Source of the DNA: Myxococcales bacterium
Lineage (GTDB): Bacteria > Myxococcota_A > Polyangia > Nannocystales > Nannocystaceae
DNA: 64,000 nucleotides
NCBI GenBank assembly: GCA_020633315.1
Contig: JACKDV010000016.1
Coordinates: forward strand, 133,236-197,235
Reading direction: 5' to 3'
The position numbers were made by a program, and so were the translations under genes. The notes below the pieces were generated by a model. The model was not told the DNA's origin. It worked only from the letters and a program-made list of their open reading frames with translations, and did not search any database. Position 1 is the first letter of the stretch, and the number at the start of each line of letters is the position of its first letter. This document shows, piece by piece, positions 24,781 through 33,634 of this stretch.

Positions 24781-26190
24781 ATGGTCGCCGTGCGAGACCC
24801 CCACCACGAAGACGCCCGCGCCCTGGGCTCGCTGCCGGCGCTCGCGCTCGTTGCCGGCTCGATGCTCGGCATCGGCATCTTCATCGCGCCGCCCGTGGTC
24901 GCGGCCCAGCTCGATCATCCCGGCACCTTCCTGGCGATGTGGATCGTGGGCGGCCTGTCGGCGCTGTTCGGCGCGCTCGCGGTGGCCGAGCTGGGCGCCA
25001 TGATGCCGCGCGCGGGCGGGGACTACCCGTACCTGCGCCTGGCCTACGGCCCCGGTACCGCGTTCGGTGTGGGCTGGCTGCAGCTCCTCGCGATCTTCCC
25101 GGGCTCGCTGGCCACGATGGCGGTGGGCACTGCGTCGTTCCAGCTCCCCGTGGTGCTCGGTCCCTACTACGAGCTGCCGGCCCAGCTCGGGCTCTCGCCC
25201 ATGATGTTCTGGGCGTTCGCGATCATCATCGGTCTCACCGCGCTCAACCATGTGGGGGTGGCGGTCTCCGGTCGAGCGCAGGTGGTGCTCACCGGCATCC
25301 CCGTGCTCGTGCTGCTCGCGGCCAGCGTGGGCGTGCTGGTCACCCAGGGCACCGAGGGCGGGGCCTGGGCGACCTCGTCCACCACTGCCATGCATGCCCC
25401 CGGGATCGAGGCCGCTGCGATGGCCTTCCTGCCCGTGTACTTCGCCTACTCCGGCTGGAACGCCGCGATCTTCGTGGGCGGCGAGATCCGCAACCCCTCG
25501 CGCAACCTGCCGCGGGCACTGGTGGGCGGCACGCTGGGGGTGACCGCGCTCTACTTCATCCTCTGCGTGGGCTTCCTCGACGTGTTCCCCATGAGCGACC
25601 TGGCCAACGTGGGCGAGGTGGGGACGGCCGCCGCGGGCACCCTGTTCGGGCGCATCGGCGAGCTGGGCGTCACGCTGCTCATCTTGCTGGCCATGCTCGG
25701 CTCGATCAACGGCACCGTGCTCACCGGCTCGCGCATCGCCTACTCGATGGCCCGGCACGGCCACTGCCCCGGCTCGGCCGGGCGCCTGCACTCCCGCTTC
25801 CGCACCCCGGTGGTGGGGCTGTGGATGCAGGCCGCGGTGGCGATGGTGCTGGTGCTGATGCAGAAGTTCGAGCAGCTGATGAACTACACCTCGGCGGCCA
25901 TGCTGATCACCGGCACCCTCACCGTGATGGCGGTGGTGATCCTGCGCCGCAAGATGCCCGACACCAAGCGCCCCTATCGGGCGTGGGGCTACCCCTTCAC
26001 CCCGGTGCTCTACGCGTTGTCGAGCCTGGTGGTGCTCGCGGTGCTCGCCCACAACCTCGACCCATCGCTGGCCCTCGCCGCGATCTGGTTCGTGGGCGCC
26101 ATCGTGGTGCACCACCTGTTCCTGCGCCGGCGCTCGCCCGCGCAGTCGATCGCGGCCACCATGGCCTCGTCGGGCGCCACCGACGGCTGA
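24781..26190 (+). CDS. APC-family amino acid permease
   Basis: The 469-residue product has about twelve membrane helices. The first is GSLPALALVAGSMLGIGIFI, carrying the G-S-M-(L)-G-I-G-I-F motif that binds the substrate amino group in APC transporters. A conserved EIRNPSRNLPRAL loop follows helix 6, and the RRKMPDTKRPYRAWGYP loop lies before the last helices, as in the LAT/CAT-like branches of the family. It is expected to move amino acids or polyamines across the inner membrane by proton or exchange coupling. The specific substrate is not clear from sequence. It is complete and of usual length, and stands alone. Confidence 0.9.
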   Translation: MVAVRDPHHEDARALGSLPALALVAGSMLGIGIFIAPPVVAAQLDHPGTFLAMWIVGGLSALFGALAVAELGAMMPRAGGDYPYLRLAYGPGTAFGVGWLQLLAIFPGSLATMAVGTASFQLPVVLGPYYELPAQLGLSPMMFWAFAIIIGLTALNHVGVAVSGRAQVVLTGIPVLVLLAASVGVLVTQGTEGGAWATSSTTAMHAPGIEAAAMAFLPVYFAYSGWNAAIFVGGEIRNPSRNLPRALVGGTLGVTALYFILCVGFLDVFPMSDLANVGEVGTAAAGTLFGRIGELGVTLLILLAMLGSINGTVLTGSRIAYSMARHGHCPGSAGRLHSRFRTPVVGLWMQAAVAMVLVLMQKFEQLMNYTSAAMLITGTLTVMAVVILRRKMPDTKRPYRAWGYPFTPVLYALSSLVVLAVLAHNLDPSLALAAIWFVGAIVVHHLFLRRRSPAQSIAATMASSGATDG

Positions 26191-26251
26191 GAGCGCGCTG
26201 GCGCCCGTCGAGTCGGCAATCATTGCTCGCCCGCTCGTGGGCCACGGTTGG

Positions 26252-26257
26252 TACGAT
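26252..26257 (+). promoter_or_regulatory. TACGAT hexamer before the vWA-like lipoprotein
   Basis: TACGAT ends 6 bases before the ATG at 26264, the same hexamer and nearly the same spacing as before the flavoprotein at 16242. Confidence 0.5.
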
Positions 26258-26263
26258 CGGTCC

Positions 26264-27466
26264 ATGAGCATGCGGGGCTTGGCCTGGGGGGGCGCGTTCG
26301 TGGGGGCGATGGGGCTGGGCGGGGCCTGCACCACGCCGGGCGCCGGCAACGACGACTCGAGCTGCATCGGTGCGATCGACTGCCCCTGCACCTCGGGGGG
26401 CGGCTGCGATCCGGGGCTGGTGTGCATCGAGGGGCGCTGCCTGGGCAGCCCGCCCTCGCTGACCGACGACGGGCCCCTCACCGACGACGGCCCGATCACC
26501 GGCGAGGCGACCTCGGCCGGATCGATGACCGACACCTCCGCCACCAGCGGGACCGGCACCGGGCTCGACGGTACGGCCGACGATCCCACGATGGCGATGA
26601 CCGACGACGGCATCCTGCTCGACGTGCTCCCGCCCGACATGGGCGGGCCGGCGTCGGGCTGCCAGGCCATCGACGTGCTGTTCGCCATCGACGGCTCCGT
26701 CTCGATGGCCGAGGAGCGGGCGGCCCTGGCCGCGACCGGCTCGTTCACCCAGGTGATCATGACCCTCGAGGGCCTCAACGGCGGCGGCATCGACTATCGC
26801 ATCGGGGTCACCGACGACGACGACCACGGCTTCCTGGTGCCGCCGGGATGGTTCGACCCCAACCCATGGTTCGACTCCACCGCGCTCACCCCCATGGAGA
26901 TCGCCAACGCCTTCAACGGCGCGGTGGGCCAGGTGGGAGGCATCGGGGGCGCGGCCACGGGCTGCGAGCACGTGCTGACCAGCGCCACCGATCTCGTCGA
27001 TGGCGACGCGAGCGGCTTCGTGCGCTCCGACGCGCTGCTGGTGCTGGTGCTGCTCACCGACGTGGACGACTACGGGGCCTACGACCAGGTGGGCGGCAAC
27101 GCCTGCGGGCTCGGCTGCACCACCCCGCCGCCGCCGCTGCCCGACCTGCTCGCCACCCTGGTCGCGGCCAAGGGCGGCGACCCGACCGGGGTGGCCGCGG
27201 TGGTGGTCGCCGGAGATCCCAACCTGGCGGGTGGCTTCAACTTCTGCAACCAGCCGGGCAGCTGTGGCTGCGTGGAGGTGATCCCTGGGCTCTATGACTG
27301 CGACATCTTCCACGCCACGCGGCTGTACGACTTCACCGGGATGCTGGGCTCCAACGGCTACGCCGGTGACCTGTGCGCGGGGCCGATGTCGGTGCCCTCG
27401 TCGGTCGAGACGGCGCTGACGACCAGCATCGACATCGCCTGCCAGAACTACGAGCCCGAGGGCTGA
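26264..27466 (+). CDS. vWA-like surface lipoprotein
   Basis: The 400-residue product has a lipoprotein signal (LGGAC) and a Cys-rich N-terminal segment (CIGAIDCPCTSGGGCDPGLVCIEGRC) given here only as pattern C-x5-C-x-C. A Thr/Asp/Gly-rich linker follows, then a von Willebrand A-like domain beginning AIDVLFAIDGSVSM, whose DGSVS fits the metal-ion (MIDAS) loop DxSxS. A later LLTDVDDYG could supply another metal ligand. Several late cysteines suggest disulfides. vWA domains bind other proteins or matrix through a metal ion. The partner is unknown. Confidence 0.8.
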   Translation: MSMRGLAWGGAFVGAMGLGGACTTPGAGNDDSSCIGAIDCPCTSGGGCDPGLVCIEGRCLGSPPSLTDDGPLTDDGPITGEATSAGSMTDTSATSGTGTGLDGTADDPTMAMTDDGILLDVLPPDMGGPASGCQAIDVLFAIDGSVSMAEERAALAATGSFTQVIMTLEGLNGGGIDYRIGVTDDDDHGFLVPPGWFDPNPWFDSTALTPMEIANAFNGAVGQVGGIGGAATGCEHVLTSATDLVDGDASGFVRSDALLVLVLLTDVDDYGAYDQVGGNACGLGCTTPPPPLPDLLATLVAAKGGDPTGVAAVVVAGDPNLAGGFNFCNQPGSCGCVEVIPGLYDCDIFHATRLYDFTGMLGSNGYAGDLCAGPMSVPSSVETALTTSIDIACQNYEPEG

Positions 27467-27571
27467 CGCTCGGCGGATCCTCAGCGGCAATTCCGCAGGC
27501 GGTGGCTCGAGCGGATTGCGCCCGAGGGAGGGGCTGGGGCGAAATCCGAGCCGGCCCGCGGGGGAACGTCG

Positions 27572-28951
27572 ATGATGAGTCGGCTCGTCATGACCAGCGC
27601 CCCCACGATCGATCACGCCGTCGTCCTCGGCGGGAGCATGACCGGCATGCTCACCGCGGCTGCCCTGGCCCGCCATGCGCGACGCGTGACGGTGCTCGAG
27701 CGCGACGCCTTTCCCGACGAGCCAGGCCACCGCAAGGGGACGCCCCAGGATCAGCAGGTCCACGTGCTGCTCGATCGCGGGAGGATTGCCGTCGATCACC
27801 TGCTGCCGGGGCTCTCCGACGAGCTGGTGGAGCACGGCTCGCACCGGATCGATCTGGGCGATGCAATGTGGTGGTACCACTACGATCGCTGGAAGGTGCG
27901 CTGCCAGACGCCCTACCAGCTCTACATGCAGTCGCGCCCGTTCCTCGAGCACCACGTGCGCCGACGGGCGCGGGCGCTGCCCAACGTGGAGCTGCGCGCT
28001 CGCACCGAGATGGACGAGCCGGTCGTGGAAGACGGCCGGGTGCGAGCGGTTCGCGTGCGACCCAGGGGCGAGGCCTCGGTGCAGATCCTGCCCTGCGAGC
28101 TCTTCGTCGATGCCTCGGGGCGGGGCTCGAGAGCCCCCCGGTGGCTCGAGGCCCTCGGCTACCCCACGCCCCGCGAGGAGCAGACCCAGCTGGGGCTGGC
28201 CTACTCCACCTGCTTCTATCGCCGCCCCTCCGTCGTCCCCGACGACTGGAAGGCCATGGTGGTGTACGGCGCTCGCCCGAGCCAGCTCCGCCACGGCCTG
28301 CTGTTCACGGTGGAGGACGACCGCTGGGTCATCGGCCTCGCCGGCTACGGGGGCGATGCGCCTCCCGACGATCCCGAGGGCTTCCTCGAGTTCATGCGGT
28401 CGCTCGATCGGCCCGAGCTGTACGAGCTGGTGAGCAAGGCGGAGCCCCTCGCTCCGCCGCGGGCCCACAAGTTCCCCTATCAGCGCTGGTTCCACTACGA
28501 GGAGCTCGATCGCCTGCCCGCCGGCTTCGCCGTGGTGGGCGACGCGATGTGCAGCTTCGATCCCGTGTTCGGGCAGGGCATGTCGGCGGGGGCGATCGAG
28601 GCCGAGGCCCTCGAGCGGCACCTCGCTCGCGGCCAGGGCTTCGACGCTCGCGCGTTCGCGAAGGCCTGTGCCCGCATCGCCAAGAACCCCTGGGCGCTGA
28701 CCCTCAGCGAGGCCCTGCGCTACCCGAGCTCGGAGGGCCAGTCCCCGCCGGGCCTGCCCTTGCTGCATCGCTTCCTCGATCGGGTGTTCGCGTGCAGCTC
28801 TACCGACCCCGTGGTGTATCGCGCGTTCCTCGACGTGATGCAGCTCCACGCCGGTCCCGAGACCCTGTTCCGGCCCCGTGTGCTGTGGCACCTGCTGCGG
28901 GCCACGCTGGCCCCGGCGGGTGCCCGAGCCCCGCTGTCCCGCCCGGGCTGA
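27572..28951 (+). CDS. FAD-dependent oxidoreductase/monooxygenase-like protein
   Basis: The 459-residue product starts with a dinucleotide fold (AVVLGGSMTGMLTAAALA then VTVLERDAF). It has the second FAD motif GDAMCSFDPVFGQGMSAGAIEA, the layout of group A flavin monooxygenases and geranylgeranyl-reductase-like enzymes. The first glycine motif is G-G-S-M-T-G and departs from the usual GxGxxG. No membrane helix is obvious. Substrate is unknown. The ATG at 27572 is used; a second ATG at 27590 would also keep the FAD motif. There is no operon partner, and the RRM gene follows 270 bp later. Confidence 0.8.
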   Translation: MMSRLVMTSAPTIDHAVVLGGSMTGMLTAAALARHARRVTVLERDAFPDEPGHRKGTPQDQQVHVLLDRGRIAVDHLLPGLSDELVEHGSHRIDLGDAMWWYHYDRWKVRCQTPYQLYMQSRPFLEHHVRRRARALPNVELRARTEMDEPVVEDGRVRAVRVRPRGEASVQILPCELFVDASGRGSRAPRWLEALGYPTPREEQTQLGLAYSTCFYRRPSVVPDDWKAMVVYGARPSQLRHGLLFTVEDDRWVIGLAGYGGDAPPDDPEGFLEFMRSLDRPELYELVSKAEPLAPPRAHKFPYQRWFHYEELDRLPAGFAVVGDAMCSFDPVFGQGMSAGAIEAEALERHLARGQGFDARAFAKACARIAKNPWALTLSEALRYPSSEGQSPPGLPLLHRFLDRVFACSSTDPVVYRAFLDVMQLHAGPETLFRPRVLWHLLRATLAPAGARAPLSRPG

Positions 28952-29224
28952 GCAGGGCTCGTGGTCGTGGAGGAAACGCCACGGGGGGCGGCGAGGTCGC
29001 CGGGATCCGCCCGCGTGAGGCGCTTCACGAGCTGCGTCCGTGCACTTCGCCCCAATTGAAGGTAGAGACCTTCCAATCGCTCGGACGAAGGCCGGTGGCG
29101 CTCGTTCGCGTGGCTCCCCACGAGGAGCACCGACGCAACAGCCAACGGCCCGGAGCTGGGCGCACGATGAACGATGAACGGTGACCGTGAGACCCACGAC
29201 CACCGACGAACGAAGTGAACGAGA
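28952..29224 (+). promoter_or_regulatory. Leader region of the RRM gene with a stem-loop
   Basis: This 273 bp gap contains a near-perfect stem-loop (29055-29063 with 29068-29077, 4-base loop, one bulged C) about 150 bases before the RRM start. Repeated GAACGA/GACGAA motifs lie just before the ATG. It may be a transcribed leader acting in self-regulation, which is inferred and not shown. Confidence 0.35.
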
Positions 29225-29554
29225 ATGTCGAACAAACTCTTTGTAGGCGGCCTGAGCTGGAACACCGACGACCAGGGCCTTCGCAGTGCTTTCGAACGAT
29301 TCGGTGAGGTCTCCGAGGCCAAGGTCGTGCTCGACCGCGAGACCGGTCGCTCCCGCGGCTTCGGCTTCGTGACCATGGCTGCGGCCGACGGTGCGCAGAC
29401 TGCGATGCGCGAGATGGACGGCCACGAGCTGGATGGGCGCTCCATCCGGGTCAACGAGGCCAACGATCGCGGCGGCGGCGGTGGCGGTGGCGGTGGTGGC
29501 CGTGGTGGTCACGGCGGCGGCTTCCAGAATCGCAGCGGTCGCGGTCGCTACTAG
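29225..29554 (+). CDS. Glycine-rich RNA-binding protein with one RRM
   Basis: The 109-residue product has an RRM with RNP2 LFVGGL (residues 5-10) and RNP1 RGFGFVTM (about 44-51), then a Gly/Arg-rich tail with an uninterrupted run of about ten Gly and an RSGRGRY end. Such single-RRM glycine-rich proteins are common in cyanobacteria and myxobacteria, where several are cold- or stress-regulated. They bind RNA and are thought to act in message stability or translation. The start is the ATG at 29225, directly at the RRM N-terminus. A long upstream leader with a stem-loop may regulate it. Confidence 0.92.
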   Translation: MSNKLFVGGLSWNTDDQGLRSAFERFGEVSEAKVVLDRETGRSRGFGFVTMAAADGAQTAMREMDGHELDGRSIRVNEANDRGGGGGGGGGGRGGHGGGFQNRSGRGRY

Positions 29555-29570
29555 CCAAGGCTGCTTGCTC

Positions 29571-29610
29571 GCGAAGGGGCCCCGGCGCGCTGCGACCAGG
29601 GTCCCTTCGC
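29571..29610. terminator. Inverted repeat between convergent RRM and kinase genes
   Basis: GCGAAGGG (29571-29578) pairs with CCCTTCGC (29603-29610) over a 24-base GC-rich centre, 16 bp after the RRM stop. Confidence 0.4.
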
Positions 29611-29658
29611 GCTTCGAAGGGCTCGCCGCTCGCCGCGGCCGCTCGAGCGAGGTGTCGC

Positions 29659-31032
<1,374 letters not shown>

Positions 31033-31050
31033 GGGGGCTCGAAGCACGGG

Positions 31051-31056
31051 ACGGTA
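31051..31056 (-). promoter_or_regulatory. TACCGT hexamer before the kinase
   Basis: The minus-strand TACCGT is 18 bases before the ATG at 31032. Confidence 0.3.
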
Positions 31057-31160
31057 GCACGGCGACGGGGTCCGAGCGCGATCGCGCCCGACTCGGGCCG
31101 AGGCTCGGAAAGGACGGCGCAGGGCCGCGGTGGAGCCGGCAGATCGATCGCGGGCTCTGG

Positions 31161-31166
31161 TACGTT
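31161..31166 (+). promoter_or_regulatory. TACGTT hexamer before the 368-residue lipoprotein
   Basis: TACGTT is 12 bases before the ATG at 31179. Confidence 0.35.
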
Positions 31167-31178
31167 GGGCGGGCGGCG

Positions 31179-32285
31179 ATGCGAAGCTCGGCGATCGTGA
31201 TCCTGGCGGCGGCCCTGGGCGCCTGTACTCCGGTGGAGGATCAGTGGCCATCCACCGAGGAACTGGAGCGCCAGTGGGTCCCCCCGGCCTCGATCGAGCT
31301 CATCCCCCACGGGGACGCCCCTCCCGGGGCCTCGCTCGCCGATGCCTGCGCGGGCGCTCCGACGGCTCCCACCGCTCCGCTGCATGCCAAGCTCACCCTC
31401 GACCTGCGGCGCACGGGCCCGGAGACCCTCGAGCCCGGGGAATACGTGGAGCTCGGCGCTCGGCTGCGCAACCGCTCGCTGGCGAGCTCGGTGCCGGTGG
31501 TGCTCTCGGGCGATGGCTCCGAGGTGGGCTGGCGCGAGCCCCATGTGTGGTACTCGGGCTTCGTCGACCGAGGCGATGGTTGCTGGCGCCCGATCTCCGA
31601 GCTGCCCGCGGCGCGCTGCGGGATGTTCGACCACGAGTGGCAGGACGAGATCGTCTCGCTCTCCCCCGGCGAGACGGTACCGCTCGAGTGGCTGGGCAAC
31701 CCGTCGACCATGCTCGACATGCAGCAGGCGGGGCGAGTGCGGCTCTATCTGCACTACTCGTGGCGGGAGGGCCAGACCGGCAAGGGCGGGGCGCCCGAGG
31801 AGGCGGTGGAGCTCGGGGCCATGGCCGGCGTGCCGGCCTTCGATCTGATCTCCAACCCGATCGAGCTGACGGTGGAGCGGCCGCTCGAGCTGCGGCTGCG
31901 GGCCAAGCCCCGGGCCCCGGGCGCGGCCGTGGCCGAGGTGGCCGACGTGGTGGAGCTACACCTGCACAACGTGGGTGACGAGACCCGCGAGATCCTGCCG
32001 CCCAGCTCCGGTCGCCTGCGCTTCGAGGTGGAGGGCAGCGAGGAGAGCTGGCCGAGCGCGAGCTGGCGCGCCGAGGACGACGAGCAGCCCGCGCGCCCGC
32101 TGCCCGTGGGCGGCGAGCTCACGCTGCTGGGCGAGGGCGGGCTCACGCCCGGCCTGGTGTACGAGTGGCACCACCCCGTGCCCGAGCTCGTCCGCATCCG
32201 CGCTGCCTATCGGCCCTACGCCGATCGCCAGAGCGTGGAGCTACGCTCGGAGTGGGTGGAGGTCGATCTGCGGGCATCACCCTGA
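31179..32285 (+). CDS. Lipoprotein of unknown function
   Basis: The 368-residue product has a short lipoprotein signal (MRSSAIVILAAALGAC). I recognise no family. The mature part is strand-rich with at least two immunoglobulin-like stretches: the first centres on LEPGEYVELGARLRNRSL, and the second on VVELHLHNVGDETREILPP. The paired phrasing (a capacity for ranking under gains or limits, with Pro at the end) resembles intracellular-proteinase-inhibitor or DUF-type beta-sandwich folds, but this is only a shape argument. It has two cysteines near WRPISELPAARC. It ends 90 bp before a strong hairpin. Confidence 0.65.
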   Translation: MRSSAIVILAAALGACTPVEDQWPSTEELERQWVPPASIELIPHGDAPPGASLADACAGAPTAPTAPLHAKLTLDLRRTGPETLEPGEYVELGARLRNRSLASSVPVVLSGDGSEVGWREPHVWYSGFVDRGDGCWRPISELPAARCGMFDHEWQDEIVSLSPGETVPLEWLGNPSTMLDMQQAGRVRLYLHYSWREGQTGKGGAPEEAVELGAMAGVPAFDLISNPIELTVERPLELRLRAKPRAPGAAVAEVADVVELHLHNVGDETREILPPSSGRLRFEVEGSEESWPSASWRAEDDEQPARPLPVGGELTLLGEGGLTPGLVYEWHHPVPELVRIRAAYRPYADRQSVELRSEWVEVDLRASP

Positions 32286-32374
32286 GCCGCGCCGATCGCT
32301 TCGTGGTCACCTACCGGCTCGCGATGCGCTCGGAGAGCCCGGCGGCCCCACCTGCAGCAGCGAGCGAGAAGGGT

Positions 32375-32423
32375 GCCGCGCGGGGCCGGTGAGGCCCCGC
32401 GCGGCTCGTTCGTTCGTTCGTTC
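32375..32423. terminator. 13-bp GC hairpin followed by (TTCG)n repeat
   Basis: Arms 32375-32387 and 32393-32405 pair perfectly around a 5-base loop, followed by four TTCG/GTTC repeats to about 32423. It sits between convergent genes and could serve both; there is no T-run on either strand. Confidence 0.6.
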
Positions 32424-32449
32424 TGCGTTCGTCGTCTCGTCGTGGAGCT

Positions 32450-33484
32450 CTACTCTTGGTCCCGCAGCGAGCCCTCCGGGTCGGGCGGCGACAGGTCGTC
32501 GTTCTTGAGCCCGGTCGGCCCGGTGGGCGGGCGGACGTGTCGCTGGCGGTCGACCAGGTCGTCGATGGTACCCGGGGGATCGGTGCGCTGCTCGCCCACC
32601 AGATCGTCGGGACCGCGGGGCGGGGGCAGGGGCTCGGTCTGCGCGGTGAGGTCCCACGGCGTCCCCGGGCGGGGGGGCGGGCCCTCGTCGACCTCGCCGG
32701 TGAGGCAGCCTCGGGTGCTGACCTCGAGCATGACGTACTCGGTGTCCACGTGGCAGCTATCGGGCAGCATGTCCACCTTCACCGCCTCGCTCACCACGGT
32801 GTCGCAGTACTCGGTGGAGACGGTGATCGGGCCCGCCAGATCGTAGCCGGCCACCCACGCCAGGCAGGTCTCGTTCTCGCCCTGGAGGCAGCGCGCCTCG
32901 TAGGTCTGGCCCATGTGCTCGAACCACACCATCTCGACGGGGACCGTGGCGTAGTAGTCGTCGTACCGACGGGCCACGATCACGTGCACCGAGGGGTGCG
33001 CCGTGGGCTCGCACTCGTAGGGCGGGATGCGCTCGGGCGCCACGGGACAGTCGCGGCCGTCGACCTGGATGTCGACGTACTCGGTCTGGGCGTGGCAGCT
33101 CAGGTCGTCGAGCTCCACCGTGGCCTCGGCCGTGTAGCGATGGCCACAGGCCTCGGCGTAGATCGCCACTCGTCCCGCCTGATCGTTGCCCACCATCCAG
33201 CTCGTGCAGGCGTCGTCGAGACAGCGGGCGCCCTGCAGCTCCGTGGGGGTGGGGGCGAAGTCCTGGTCTCGGATGCCCCCGGTCGCGTGGACCTGGAACT
33301 TGACCGAGGACGCCTGGACCGGCACCTGGGCCGACCCATCCTGCGCCCAGAAGCGGACGATCACGGAGGGCTGAGAGTCGCCCTCACATGCCTCCACGTC
33401 ACAGGACAGGGCAGTCATTGCGGTTGCGATGCCACCGATCCATGCGGCGGCACCCGTGACGATGAACATGGTCTTGGTGCTCAT
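32450..33484 (-). CDS. Secreted or anchored protein with two internal repeats, unknown function
   Basis: The product is 344 residues from the ATG at 33484, with a GAGAGG ribosome site 7 bases upstream. An N-terminal hydrophobic helix (FIVTGAAAWIGGIATAMTAL) precedes a Cys. Two homologous halves follow (about 37-155 and 165-275), each reading PSV-(I/V)-V, then VPV, ARCL----C-(A/S)W, AGxxxxYAEACG/STEYCD, and ending SCH-(A/V)-(Q/D)TEYV. The cysteines are conserved between halves, so disulfide-stabilised domains are likely. The final 70 residues are Pro/Asp/Arg-rich. I know no family for it. It probably faces the periplasm or the outside. Confidence 0.7.
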   Translation of the reverse strand: MSTKTMFIVTGAAAWIGGIATAMTALSCDVEACEGDSQPSVIVRFWAQDGSAQVPVQASSVKFQVHATGGIRDQDFAPTPTELQGARCLDDACTSWMVGNDQAGRVAIYAEACGHRYTAEATVELDDLSCHAQTEYVDIQVDGRDCPVAPERIPPYECEPTAHPSVHVIVARRYDDYYATVPVEMVWFEHMGQTYEARCLQGENETCLAWVAGYDLAGPITVSTEYCDTVVSEAVKVDMLPDSCHVDTEYVMLEVSTRGCLTGEVDEGPPPRPGTPWDLTAQTEPLPPPRGPDDLVGEQRTDPPGTIDDLVDRQRHVRPPTGPTGLKNDDLSPPDPEGSLRDQE

Positions 33485-33634
33485 GAGAACGACCTCTCGA
33501 ACGGAACGAACACCTACATCATCCCCCCCGGGGCTCGGCTCCGCGACGGAAAGGCTTTCCCGGCCCCGCGCCACCGGGCGCAAAGCTGGCGCCTCGCCGC
33601 CCCGGCGGTGGGGTTGATTCGCCGACGAGGCGAC

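Noticed and set aside
32408..32423. Phase-variation tract from TTCG repeats
   Set aside because: The repeats lie between genes after a terminator-like hairpin, not within a coding start or promoter.
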